Assembly: GCA_944323475.1 (NCBI GenBank)
Contig: CALUSQ010000005.1
Coordinates: 32,486 to 96,485 of the forward strand
Reading direction: 5' to 3'
Source of the DNA: Candidatus Gastranaerophilales bacterium
Lineage (GTDB): Bacteria; Cyanobacteriota; Vampirovibrionia; Gastranaerophilales; Gastranaerophilaceae
Length of the DNA stretch: 64,000 bases
Part shown: positions 52,946-62,467 of the stretch, piece after piece
How positions within the stretch are numbered: position 1 is the stretch's first letter
Layout: each line of letters starts with the position of its first letter
Notes under the pieces: generated by a model
Database searches by the model: none
The model's input: the letters and a program-made list of their open reading frames with translations, nothing else
Told to the model about the DNA's origin: nothing
Position numbers and translations under genes: made by a program

Positions 52946-54175
52946 CTAATCAAAATTCAAATATTCTTTTGGTGCCAATACCGTAAGAACAAAGGGTTCT
53001 TTTATGCAGAGATTAGCAACCCTCATAATATCTTCTGTTTTTACATTCATAATTTTTTCAATAAGTTTTTCTTCAAAATCAGCACCTAGTCCCTTATCTT
53101 CATAAAAAGCCATTAGACTTGATTGCTGCAAGTTTGTTTCAGTAAAAAATTGTCTTTTTCCAATAAGATTATTTTTTGCATTTTCCAATTCCTGTTCAGT
53201 AACAGGTATATTTTTTATTTTATCCAATTCTATTTTAAAACCTTCAAGCGATGTTTTTATATTTTTAGGCTCAGTCGCGATATAAACATTAAACAAAGCA
53301 GCTTTATTATAAGTTTCATAGCTGCTTCTAACAACATAGGCCAAACCTTTTTTGTCTCTTAATTCAAGAAATAATCTTGAAGACAATCCGCTTGATCCCA
53401 ACATTGTGTTCATGACCATAATCGCAGGATAATCCTTATCAAAAATTGTCGGCACATGCCAACCTTGTATAATTTGTGCCTGAGAAGCATCATCTTTTTG
53501 TATTTTTACAATTTCTGTTTTTTCTAAAATTGGTGATTCTATTTCACATTTTTTTGCCGACGCATTTTTTATATCAGCAAAATAATTATTTAAAAGTTCT
53601 TCAACTGTTTTTTCCTCAAAATCTCCAACAAAACTAATCACTTTTGAAGAATCGTCTAATATATTATTATATGCATTTATTACATCATCTTTTGTAACAT
53701 AATTAATATCTTCAAGAATTTTAGTGTATGTATGACCATACAAATGGTTTTTAAAAATATTTTTATAAAAGCCATCCATTGCCTTTGACTTTGGATCATC
53801 CATTTCTGCAGGGATTTCGCCTTTTAGTTTTATAACCTCTTTATTAAAATCATCAAATGTAGAATTCTTAATGATATCAGAAAGTATTTCTATACCTTTT
53901 TCCAAATCTTCATTCAAACACTGCAATTTAAAACGAATAAAATCATATTTCATTTCACTATAGCAATCAATTGCATTTTCATCCAACTCATCAGCAAGTT
54001 GTTTTGCACTTCTGTTTTTTGTACCCTGCAAAAAAAGTCTGTTCAATACAGAATACAAACCTGCTCTATTTTCAGGTTTTTCAATTTTAAAATAAAAACA
54101 TAATGCACATCTTGGTGTATTTTTATTTTGCTTGATTACCAAAGGAATATTATTATTTAAGATTATTTTTTTCAT
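52946..54175 (-). CDS. M16-family peptidase subunit, probably inactive
   Basis: The M16 fold is recognisable: FVGDFEEKTVEELL, MVMNTMLGSSGLSSRLFLEL and RDKKGLAYVVRSSYE near the end. The zinc motif HxxEH of the N-terminal domain is replaced (GLYSVLNRLFLQGT). Such inactive subunits pair with an active one, as in mitochondrial processing peptidase-like heterodimers. The active partner is the next gene upstream. AAAGGA precedes the ATG. Confidence 0.88.
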   Translation of the reverse strand: MKKIILNNNIPLVIKQNKNTPRCALCFYFKIEKPENRAGLYSVLNRLFLQGTKNRSAKQLADELDENAIDCYSEMKYDFIRFKLQCLNEDLEKGIEILSDIIKNSTFDDFNKEVIKLKGEIPAEMDDPKSKAMDGFYKNIFKNHLYGHTYTKILEDINYVTKDDVINAYNNILDDSSKVISFVGDFEEKTVEELLNNYFADIKNASAKKCEIESPILEKTEIVKIQKDDASQAQIIQGWHVPTIFDKDYPAIMVMNTMLGSSGLSSRLFLELRDKKGLAYVVRSSYETYNKAALFNVYIATEPKNIKTSLEGFKIELDKIKNIPVTEQELENAKNNLIGKRQFFTETNLQQSSLMAFYEDKGLGADFEEKLIEKIMNVKTEDIMRVANLCIKEPFVLTVLAPKEYLNFD

Positions 54176-54214
54176 TTTGAATCCTTTATTATTGTTCAGA
54201 ATAATTCATTTGTT

Positions 54215-55552
54215 CTATTCAGGTAAAAGAACTGTAGTAACAGCATTGTTAAAATTCAAATATTTGCGTGCAACGTTGTTTACATCTTGAAGAGCATAAG
54301 AATTCAAGTCTTCTAAATATTTTTCAACAAGATCTAAATCATCACATACTGTCATATAATAGCCGATATTTTCTGCAATATCAGAAACAGTTTCTGCACT
54401 TTCTGCAAATCTAACCTTAAGTTTCTTTTTTGCCTTATAAAACTCTTGTTCTGTAATGCCGTCTTTTAAAAGATTGTTAAATTCTTTTTTAATTAAAGAT
54501 ATAGCCTCATCTTTTTTCTCAGCTTTAAAATTAGCTTGAATAAAGAAATTTCCTCCATCTTTAAAATTATAGAAATCAGTAGTAACAACATTAAAAACAG
54601 GATTCTCAACTGTTTCTATAAGATTTTGATACAAACGAGAACTTTGACCTTCTCCCATTATTATATTGATGATTTCAAGACCGATATTATCTTTTAAATC
54701 ACGAGCTACAGGACCAAGCCAACCTGTAATAGCAAATCCTGTATTAATTTTACCGTTAAGCTCATAGTATTTTTCTTCTTGAGTGGATAAATCCAATTCA
54801 TGTTTAGGATTTTGAAAATTTTCTCTACCTTTAAAATCAAACTCATTTATAACTTTTTCAAGAATTTTTTCATGATTAAAATCACCAACAATAATTGTTG
54901 TAATATTATTAGGTGTATAATGAGTTCTATAATAATTTAAAATCGTTTCTCGAGAAATAGAAGCAATAGTTTCAGGAAAACCAATTACATCTCTTCTATA
55001 TGGATGATTAGTATACATATTTTTGTTTGTATTATTATAAATTTTAGTCCAAGGTTGGTCTTGACGCATTCTTATTTCTTCAATAACAACATGGCGTTCT
55101 CTTTTTTGAGAAACATTGTCATCACCCAATTTAAAAGCAGGTCCAATTTCATCTTCAGGAATAACAGGATCAAGCATCATATCAGCATGGAGCTCTATTG
55201 CTTCTTTAAAGTATGCACCATCAGGACCTTGAGGCAGAGTGACATAATAAAAAGTATAATCCTTCCAAGTTGCAGCATTTACAATAGCGCCTTTTGACTC
55301 TAATGTTTTGTCAAAATATCCTGCTTTATGTTTGTGAGTACCTTTGAACATAAGATGTTCCAAAAAGTGAGATATACCGTTATTTTCATCATTTTCATTA
55401 ATAGATCCGGTTTTTACCCAGCTTGAAATATTAACAAGCCCGCCCTCTTTATGGGCTAAAACAATCTTGTGTCCGCAAGCTCTTTCATATATCTCAACGG
55501 GTCTGGTTAAATAGGGATACTCTATCTCTTTTTTTACAATATTTTGTTCCAC
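54215..55552 (-). CDS. M16-family zinc protease, active subunit
   Basis: The inverted zinc motif HFLEH is at residues ~62-66 in GISHFLEHLMFKGT, with the downstream Glu region EIRMRQDQ present. NMYTNHPYRRDVIG and MGEGQSSRLYQNLIE are typical of the family. It begins with GTG preceded by AGAGG. Together with the downstream inactive subunit it should form a heterodimeric peptidase for short peptides or precursors; no signal peptide is seen. Confidence 0.93.
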   Translation of the reverse strand: MEQNIVKKEIEYPYLTRPVEIYERACGHKIVLAHKEGGLVNISSWVKTGSINENDENNGISHFLEHLMFKGTHKHKAGYFDKTLESKGAIVNAATWKDYTFYYVTLPQGPDGAYFKEAIELHADMMLDPVIPEDEIGPAFKLGDDNVSQKRERHVVIEEIRMRQDQPWTKIYNNTNKNMYTNHPYRRDVIGFPETIASISRETILNYYRTHYTPNNITTIIVGDFNHEKILEKVINEFDFKGRENFQNPKHELDLSTQEEKYYELNGKINTGFAITGWLGPVARDLKDNIGLEIINIIMGEGQSSRLYQNLIETVENPVFNVVTTDFYNFKDGGNFFIQANFKAEKKDEAISLIKKEFNNLLKDGITEQEFYKAKKKLKVRFAESAETVSDIAENIGYYMTVCDDLDLVEKYLEDLNSYALQDVNNVARKYLNFNNAVTTVLLPE

Positions 55553-55654
55553 CTGACTACCTCTAAATTTTCTTTACTGAACAATTGTATCAGATAATAT
55601 TACGTTTTACACATATATAAAGTTGATATTTTAGCAAATAACAATTAAAAAATA

Positions 55655-57106
55655 TTATTTTATATTCCAAAAATCAGGATGTAACATAGCCAAAAATGGA
55701 ACCAACTCCAACCTGCCTACCAGCATATTTAATATACAAATAATTTTTGATACAGGGTGAAGAACATCAAACGACCCCATAGGCCCGATTACATTAAAAG
55801 CAGGACCAATATTTCCCAATGTAGTTATACTTCCTGTAACACCGACAACCGAACTATTTTCAATTATTGCAATAATAAAAGCAGATAATGCAAAAATAAA
55901 GAAATAGAAAAATATAAATGCAACAATTTGCCTTATTACTTCTTGAGGAATAGTAACTTTGTTAAATTTAATCGGATAAACAGCATTTGGATGCAAAATT
56001 TTAGCAACTTCTCTTCTTAAATATTTAAATAAGAATATAATTCTAACCACTTTCAAGCCACCACCAGCAGAACCGGCACAAGCCCCACAGAAAAATAGCA
56101 CAAATAAAAACATTTTTGCGCTTAATTGCCACTGATTAAAATCTACGGATGCAAAACCAGCTGTAATTATTATACTTATAACCTGAAATGCTGCTGTAGT
56201 TATTGCCTCAAAAAAATTATGAACTCCTTGATTATACAAAAGTAAAGCTATACAAATAGAAAATATCAAGATTATTAAAGAATAAGTTTTGAACTCTTCA
56301 TCTTTAAATAAAAAAGAAGGTTTTTTACACAAATAAACCTTATACATTAAGGCAAAGTTTACACCGGCTATAAACATAAAAAATATCATTATCCAACAAA
56401 TTAAATTTGAATGATACCCCATTATACTTTGAGGATGTGGAGAAAAGCCACCACCTGATAAAGTTGAAAAAGAATTACAAAAAGCATCAAACAAAGGCAT
56501 GCCTGCTAATTTTAGCAAAATAATTTCTAAAATAGTAACAATTAAATAAATAGTCCAAACAGCACTAGCAGTATGTCTAATTCTAGGGGTTATTTTCTCT
56601 TCTGTAGGCCCAGGAGCTTCAGCAAAGAACATTTGACGACCGGCAACTGCAAACTGAGGGAGTACAGCGATAAAAAGAACTATTATCCCCATACCTCCGA
56701 GCCATTGACTCATAGAACGCCAAAAAAACATGGCTTTAGGATAATCAAAAGAAGTCAAAATTGTAGCGCCTGTTGTGGTAATACCCGAAACTGATTCAAA
56801 TAAAGAATTTATTGGAGATAGACCAAAATAAAGATATGGAATAGCTCCTATTAGACAAAAAACCAACCATGAAACAGCAACAACACAAAGAGCTTCTGAT
56901 TTTTTTATATCATTTAAACTTTCAAATTCTGATGATTTTTTTCTACATAGAAAACTAATTGTAAGTGCACAAACAGCAGCTACTACAAAAGGAATAATTG
57001 AATTCCAATCACGGTAATAAACAGCAACTGCAACTGGTGCAAATATCACTAGCGATATACATCTCATAACAAGTTCTAATGCTGTAAATATATAAACAGG
57101 TCTCAT
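55655..57106 (-). CDS. trkH: Trk-type potassium uptake protein TrkH
   Basis: An inner-membrane K+ channel subunit with about ten helices and four selectivity-loop repeats. Visible pore segments include SGITTTGATI and GGMGIIVLFIAVLPQF, plus FSTLSGGGFSPHP, SIIITAGFASVDF and TTLGNIGPAFN. AAGGAAATG lies before the ATG. It follows trkA by 18 bases and forms the classic pair. Confidence 0.95.
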   Translation of the reverse strand: MRPVYIFTALELVMRCISLVIFAPVAVAVYYRDWNSIIPFVVAAVCALTISFLCRKKSSEFESLNDIKKSEALCVVAVSWLVFCLIGAIPYLYFGLSPINSLFESVSGITTTGATILTSFDYPKAMFFWRSMSQWLGGMGIIVLFIAVLPQFAVAGRQMFFAEAPGPTEEKITPRIRHTASAVWTIYLIVTILEIILLKLAGMPLFDAFCNSFSTLSGGGFSPHPQSIMGYHSNLICWIMIFFMFIAGVNFALMYKVYLCKKPSFLFKDEEFKTYSLIILIFSICIALLLYNQGVHNFFEAITTAAFQVISIIITAGFASVDFNQWQLSAKMFLFVLFFCGACAGSAGGGLKVVRIIFLFKYLRREVAKILHPNAVYPIKFNKVTIPQEVIRQIVAFIFFYFFIFALSAFIIAIIENSSVVGVTGSITTLGNIGPAFNVIGPMGSFDVLHPVSKIICILNMLVGRLELVPFLAMLHPDFWNIK

Positions 57107-57124
57107 TGCATTTCCTTAATTGTT

Positions 57125-58450
57125 TTACCTAAAAAAATCAATAATTTTCTGTGAATCATCTTCTGTTGTAAAAATCAAAATTTTGTCATTTGGTTTTAAA
57201 ATTGTAATACCTTTTGGAACAATAACACTATGACCTCTTTGAATTGTAGAAATAATAGCTTTTACTGGCAATTTTAAATTCATTATAGCTGTTTCTTCAA
57301 AATTTGAAGGAATAACTGACTCAATAATTCTACCTTGACCTCTTTCTACTGTTGCCAATATTTCTACATCAGTTTCTATGAGGTTATTTCTAATTTCATT
57401 AATAGCTGCCTCTTTTGGTGATATAGCAACATCTATACCAACCTTTTCAAAAAGGCTTATATTAGTATTTTTTGAAACTCTTGTAATCACCTTTTTGGCA
57501 CCAATTTGTTTTGTTAAAAGAGAACACAAAAGATTTTTTTCATCATTGTTAGTAACACTAATTACTACATCACTTTCACCAATATCTTCCTGTTCCAATA
57601 GTTCCATATTAGAACCATCACCATAAAGGACTAATGTGTCTTTCAATTCTTCTGTTAAGTCTTCACAACGTTTATAATCTTTCTCAATAATTTTTGTCTT
57701 AATATTTACTTTCTCTAAATTTTGAGCAAGCATCAATCCAACACTACCACCACCAATAATAGCAGCAGTTTTTACTTTAGATTTGCTTTGGAATATCTCT
57801 CTTGCAAGGATATCCAAAGAGGTAGATGACCCCATAAAAATAGCTTTGTCGTTTAAAAGAAATTCTGTTTCACCATCAGGAATAAATAATTTTTCATCTC
57901 TTGTTATTGCAACAACAAGAGTTTCATCTGGGAAACGGCAATCTTTAAGTTTTTTACCCAAGATTAAGGAATCTTCTTTAATTCTATATTCCAATAATCT
58001 TGAACGACCTTGAGCAAAATTTTCAACATCAACAGCTTCAGGAACAGTAATTATTCTAAAAATTTCTTGTGTAAGAAGTTCTTCTGGCCAAATAACAAAA
58101 TCTATCATTTCATACTGAGTATTTTTGACAAGCTTCAAAGATTCTATATACTCAGGTTTGCTGACAAAACAAACTGTTTTCGCTCTGCTTAATCTACTTA
58201 CAGTAAGACAAGAAACAATATTTGCTTCATCAAAAGATGTACTCGCAATAAAAATATCAGCATCTTCTATATTTGCAGATTTTAAAGTGTTGATGTTAGA
58301 ACCGTTACCTGCAATAAAACTAATATCAAGACGATTAAGTGCTTCTGTCTTGTTTTCCTCTTTATCGATTATTGTTATATCATGATCTTCAAAAAATTCT
58401 GTTGCAATGAGAAGACCCATCTCACTAGCGCCAAAAACAACTATTTTCAT
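57125..58450 (-). CDS. trkA: Trk potassium uptake regulator TrkA
   Basis: Peripheral NAD-binding (RCK) subunit that gates TrkH. Two RCK units are visible, starting KIVVFGASEMGLLIATEF and AAIIGGGSVGLMLAQNL, each with a following TrkA_C-type segment (GKKLKDCRFPDETLVV, AIISTIQRGHSVIVPKG). AGGAAA precedes the ATG. Confidence 0.95.
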   Translation of the reverse strand: MKIVVFGASEMGLLIATEFFEDHDITIIDKEENKTEALNRLDISFIAGNGSNINTLKSANIEDADIFIASTSFDEANIVSCLTVSRLSRAKTVCFVSKPEYIESLKLVKNTQYEMIDFVIWPEELLTQEIFRIITVPEAVDVENFAQGRSRLLEYRIKEDSLILGKKLKDCRFPDETLVVAITRDEKLFIPDGETEFLLNDKAIFMGSSTSLDILAREIFQSKSKVKTAAIIGGGSVGLMLAQNLEKVNIKTKIIEKDYKRCEDLTEELKDTLVLYGDGSNMELLEQEDIGESDVVISVTNNDEKNLLCSLLTKQIGAKKVITRVSKNTNISLFEKVGIDVAISPKEAAINEIRNNLIETDVEILATVERGQGRIIESVIPSNFEETAIMNLKLPVKAIISTIQRGHSVIVPKGITILKPNDKILIFTTEDDSQKIIDFFR

Positions 58451-58556
58451 AAGTAAATTTCCTGTATTTTTGTTTCATTATAATACATAAATTTAATTGG
58501 CAAAATATATTTTTGTTTTACAATATTATTTAGGGAAATACAGGGGAGAGAACAAA

Positions 58557-59669
58557 TTGGATTTTACTACATTAACAATAGATTTTTTAAAACAATTAAG
58601 TAATATATTTGGTAGCTATGGCCTTGGGATTATAGCATTGACTGTGATTATCAGACTTGCTATGTGGCCATTAAACGTATCTCAACAACGTTCTATGAAA
58701 ACAATGCAAATGCTGCAACCCAAAATGAAAGCTATCCAAGACAGATACAAAAATAATCCTCAAGTAATGCAGCAAAAAATGATGGAGTTCTACAAAGAAC
58801 ATAAATTTAACCCGATGGCAGGATGCTTACCTTTGTTAATTCAAATGCCTATATTCATATTGTTGTATTCATCATTGATGAGTCCTCAGTTTATATCTAT
58901 GGCTGGACAATCAAAATTTTTATTCATTAACAGACTTGATGCAACTCTGAAAGGCAATGCAGGAATTTCTAATGATGGCAAGTTCTCTGTAGATACAAGA
59001 GATACATTTTCATTAAATAAAAATATTAAGGTTTACATTGGTGACAAAGAACTTGAAGGTGCAAAACTATCAAACCCCAGAAGCGCATTAAAAGTTCAAG
59101 GAGATATTACTCCTGGCGAACCTGTTGATTTAAAAATCAGCTTAGATGATTTTGATTTAAAATTCAGCCAATTAGATAAAATAACTAAAGTTGAAGCAAC
59201 AGTAACTGATAACAGTACTAGAGAAATTGAAAAAGTTACATTTAACAGACAAGGAGATATACTTGCTGCAAGTGTACCAACAGTAGCTGCAAAAACTTCG
59301 TTTAATTATGATGTGTTGTTACTTGTTGTAATATTTGGTGCAACAATGTTCCTTACACAAAAAATAATGATGTCTACTAACAAAATGACACAAGTAGATC
59401 CTGCTCAAGAAGCAATGCAAAAATCACTCGGAACAATGATGCCTATAATGCTTACAGCTACCTTCTTGTTCATTCCTATTCCAGCAGGTGTTTTGCTTTA
59501 TCTTATTTCAAGCAATGTCATTCAAGTAGGTCAAACAATTATTATCAACAAACAACTTGATAATGAACAAGACAAAAAAAATCTTGCAAAAGGAACAACT
59601 GATGATTTAGCGGTAAATACAAAAAAAATTGAAGCTAAAGAAATTAAAAATGTAGAAAAAGATAAGTAA
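58557..59669 (+). CDS. yidC: Membrane protein insertase YidC/Oxa1, cyanobacterial-type
   Basis: Inserts proteins into the inner membrane. AGGGGAGAG six bases before TTG 58557 sets the start (370 aa), making the longer frame non-coding. The core helices are GLGIIALTVIIRLAMWPLN, CLPLLIQMPIFILLYSSL and FNYDVLLLVVIFGATMFL, then MMPIMLTATFLFIPIPAGV. The C1 cytoplasmic hairpin with QQRSMKTMQMLQPKMKAIQ is intact. A ~125-residue beta-rich insert (about 120-245) sits in the periplasmic loop after the second core helix. The tail is Lys-rich. Confidence 0.94.
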   Translation: MDFTTLTIDFLKQLSNIFGSYGLGIIALTVIIRLAMWPLNVSQQRSMKTMQMLQPKMKAIQDRYKNNPQVMQQKMMEFYKEHKFNPMAGCLPLLIQMPIFILLYSSLMSPQFISMAGQSKFLFINRLDATLKGNAGISNDGKFSVDTRDTFSLNKNIKVYIGDKELEGAKLSNPRSALKVQGDITPGEPVDLKISLDDFDLKFSQLDKITKVEATVTDNSTREIEKVTFNRQGDILAASVPTVAAKTSFNYDVLLLVVIFGATMFLTQKIMMSTNKMTQVDPAQEAMQKSLGTMMPIMLTATFLFIPIPAGVLLYLISSNVIQVGQTIIINKQLDNEQDKKNLAKGTTDDLAVNTKKIEAKEIKNVEKDK

Positions 59670-59687
59670 ATATTAGAAAAAACTATT

Positions 59688-60269
59688 ATGAACGAAAGAG
59701 CACAAAAAGTACTTGAAACTCTTTTAAAAGGTAATGAAGACTTTATTAATGGAGTTATAAACGATTCAGATAGAGATTTACAATCCATGCAAAGCCTAAA
59801 AGACCATCAAGCACCAATAGCTTGTATTGTTACTTGTTCTGATTCAAGAGTTGTTCCGGAATTGTTTTTCAACAAAGGTTTTGGAGAACTTTTTGTCGTA
59901 AGATGTGCAGGCGCAGTAATAGGTGAAAATATTCTTGAAAGTGTAGAATATGCTGTTGAACATCTTAAAGTACCTCTTGTTATGGTCTTGAGTCATGATG
60001 ATTGCGGAGTAATGAAAGCAGCAAAATCAATGTACCCCAAAGAACCTGATCACCTAGAACTTCTTATACGTTCGGTTTATGAAATAATAGATAGCGAAAC
60101 AGAATGTTATAATGAATTAGCAAGAAATTACACTCTAACAAAGAAAAGAAAACTGCTCAAACGTTCAAAAATACTTAGACAAGCCTACCATGACGGAAAA
60201 TTTGAAATTGTTAGAGGATATTTGAGTTTCGATACAGGTAAAGTAACTGTGTTGGATAATAATTTATAA
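59688..60269 (+). CDS. Beta-class carbonic anhydrase
   Basis: Hydrates CO2 reversibly. Zinc ligands are in IVTCSDSRVVPELFFNKG (Cys and the Asp-Arg dyad) and VLSHDDCGVMKAA (His-x2-Cys). VVRCAGAVIGENILESVEYA is the family core. It lies 18 bases after yidC with a weak ribosome site. Probable role: bicarbonate supply for carboxylations in an anaerobe. Confidence 0.93.
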   Translation: MNERAQKVLETLLKGNEDFINGVINDSDRDLQSMQSLKDHQAPIACIVTCSDSRVVPELFFNKGFGELFVVRCAGAVIGENILESVEYAVEHLKVPLVMVLSHDDCGVMKAAKSMYPKEPDHLELLIRSVYEIIDSETECYNELARNYTLTKKRKLLKRSKILRQAYHDGKFEIVRGYLSFDTGKVTVLDNNL

Positions 60270-60283
60270 ATCAATCAGCTATT

Positions 60284-61351
60284 TTATTCTATCAGCATAC
60301 AATCGCCATAACTGTAAAATTTATATTTTTCTTTGATAGCTTCATCATAAGCTTTAAATATAAAATCCTTACCTGCTAATGCGCTAACAAGCATCAATAA
60401 AGTTGACTTTGGCAAATGGAAGTTTGTAATCAATCTATCAATTACTTTAAACTCAAATCCAGGATAGATAAACAAAGTCGAATCATCTATAGACTCAATA
60501 ATCTCATCATACTTTTGCATGCAGGTTTCAAGTGTTCTAACTGTTGTTGTACCGACAGCTGTAATTCTTTTACCTTGTTTTTTTGCATTCGTTATAATTT
60601 CTGCAGTTTTTTTAGAAATTTCATATTCCTCAGAATCCATTTTATGATCTAATATATTTTCTACTTTCACAGGTCTGAATGTACCCAAACCGACATTAAG
60701 TGTAACATAACAAACCTGCACACCTTTTGCTTTAAGTTTTTCAAGTATTTCCTGTGTAAAATGCAAACCAGCAGTAGGCGCAGCTACAGAACCTTCCTTT
60801 TGAGCATAGACAGTTTGATATCTTTCATAGTCCAATGATTTTAATTGTTCATCAGTCATTTGTCTTTCAATATATGGAGGTAGAGGTATGTTACCAACTT
60901 TGTCCAATATCTCATAGAAATCACCATCATAGTTCAACTCAACAAGCCACTTACCTTCATTTTGCCTTGTTAAAACTTTTACATACATATCAGGAGAAAT
61001 TTCAATTATCGTTTCTTCTTTAACTCTTTTTGAAGGATTAATCAAAACTTCCCAAGTTTTTCCTGAAATTTGTTTCAACAAAAACACTTCTATATGAGCA
61101 CCTGTGTCTTTTCTTCCAAAAAGTCTTGCAGGAATAACTTTTGTATTATTCAATACAAGAACATCATTTTCATCAAAATAATCTAATATATCGTAAAAAT
61201 GCTTGTTTTCAATAGTTTGATTATTTTTATCCAACACCATCATTCGACAATTTTCGCGTTTTTCTGACGGAACTTGAGCAATAAGTTCTTTTGGTAATTC
61301 ATAATCAAAATCGCGTATTGAAATAACTTTCGACTGTGTTTCGGTACTCAT
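60284..61351 (-). CDS. queA: S-adenosylmethionine:tRNA ribosyltransferase-isomerase
   Basis: Adds the epoxycyclopentanediol group from SAM to 7-aminomethyl-deazaguanine in tRNA (queuosine pathway). FDYELPKELIAQVPSEKREN, VLNNTKVIPARLFGRK, SVAAPTAGLHFTQEILEKL and TNFHLPKSTLLMLVSALAG are diagnostic. Length 355 is normal. It is 20 bases downstream of asd on the same strand. Confidence 0.95.
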   Translation of the reverse strand: MSTETQSKVISIRDFDYELPKELIAQVPSEKRENCRMMVLDKNNQTIENKHFYDILDYFDENDVLVLNNTKVIPARLFGRKDTGAHIEVFLLKQISGKTWEVLINPSKRVKEETIIEISPDMYVKVLTRQNEGKWLVELNYDGDFYEILDKVGNIPLPPYIERQMTDEQLKSLDYERYQTVYAQKEGSVAAPTAGLHFTQEILEKLKAKGVQVCYVTLNVGLGTFRPVKVENILDHKMDSEEYEISKKTAEIITNAKKQGKRITAVGTTTVRTLETCMQKYDEIIESIDDSTLFIYPGFEFKVIDRLITNFHLPKSTLLMLVSALAGKDFIFKAYDEAIKEKYKFYSYGDCMLIE

Positions 61352-61371
61352 ATAATTACGCTTTCTTATCT

Positions 61372-62388
61372 TTAAAAAAGACCCATTTTGATAACACTTT
61401 CAGCTAATCTTACAGTGTTTAGTGCTGCACCGATTCTTATGTTATCAGCTACACACCACAGGTCAATTGCATTATTAAATGCAATATTTTTTCTGATTCT
61501 TCCAACATATACAGGGTTTTTGCCTGCAGCATCAAGAGGTGTAGGATATACATAATTTTCAATATCATCCATAACTTCAACACCCCAGGCATTTTCTAAA
61601 ATTTCTCTGACCTTTTCAGGTGTAATCTCCTTTTCAAACTCAATAGTTACAGCCTCTGAGTGGCCATGAAAAACAGGAACCCTAACAGCTGTACAAGATA
61701 TCGGAGTGGACGGATCTAAATGAAGAATTTTTTTTGTTTCATTAGTAACTTTCATTTCTTCTTTTGTATACCCGTTTTCACAGAATACATCTATCTGAGG
61801 GATAACATTGTATGCAATAGGTTTTTTAAACTTAACATTTTCAAAATCTTTACCTTCATTTTCGGCCATAGTATTTTCTTTAAGTTCGTTAATAGCAGCC
61901 AACCCAGCACCGGAAACCGCTTGATATGTGCTGACAATCATTCTTTTAATTTTTGCATAATCATCTAAAGGTTTTAAAACGAGCATCAACTGAGAAGTTG
62001 AGCAGTTTGGGTTTGCAACTATACCATGATGATTTTTTAAATCTTCATCGTTTACTCCTGCAATAACCAAAGGCACATCTTTTTCCATACGAAAAGCACT
62101 TGAGTTGTCTATATAAACACAACCTCTTTTTACAGCTTCAGGAGCCAATGCCAAAGACGTAGAACCACCAGCAGAAGCCAAAACAATATTTACACCTTCA
62201 AATGCTTCAGGAGTTGCTTCTATAATAGTATGTTCTTCACCTTTAAATGTAATCTTTTTGCCAGCACTTTTTGCACTAGCTAAAAATTTTATTTCATTAT
62301 AAGGAACATTGTTTTCAACCAATATTTTTAAAATTTCTCTACCAACTACTCCTGTTGCACCTAAAACTGCAATATTCGGCTTTCTCAT
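61372..62388 (-). CDS. asd: Aspartate-semialdehyde dehydrogenase
   Basis: Makes aspartate semialdehyde for lysine, threonine, methionine and diaminopimelate. AVLGATGVVGREILKIL is the NADP loop, ANPNCSTSQLMLVL contains the catalytic Cys, and VPVFHGHSEAVTIEF the active-site His. Length 338 aa and the Gram-negative/Firmicute type II features are normal. GAGGGAAG directly precedes the ATG. Confidence 0.96.
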   Translation of the reverse strand: MRKPNIAVLGATGVVGREILKILVENNVPYNEIKFLASAKSAGKKITFKGEEHTIIEATPEAFEGVNIVLASAGGSTSLALAPEAVKRGCVYIDNSSAFRMEKDVPLVIAGVNDEDLKNHHGIVANPNCSTSQLMLVLKPLDDYAKIKRMIVSTYQAVSGAGLAAINELKENTMAENEGKDFENVKFKKPIAYNVIPQIDVFCENGYTKEEMKVTNETKKILHLDPSTPISCTAVRVPVFHGHSEAVTIEFEKEITPEKVREILENAWGVEVMDDIENYVYPTPLDAAGKNPVYVGRIRKNIAFNNAIDLWCVADNIRIGAALNTVRLAESVIKMGLF

Positions 62389-62467
62389 CTTCCCTCACTA
62401 TTCATTAATTGTTTAAAATGTTACATTACAATTATAGTATAAAAATCAAATCAATGAAATTAATAAA

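Noticed and set aside
58497..58556. Longer N-terminus of YidC
   Set aside because: Begins at TTG without a ribosome site; AGGGGAGAG before the TTG at 58557 fits the natural N-terminus.
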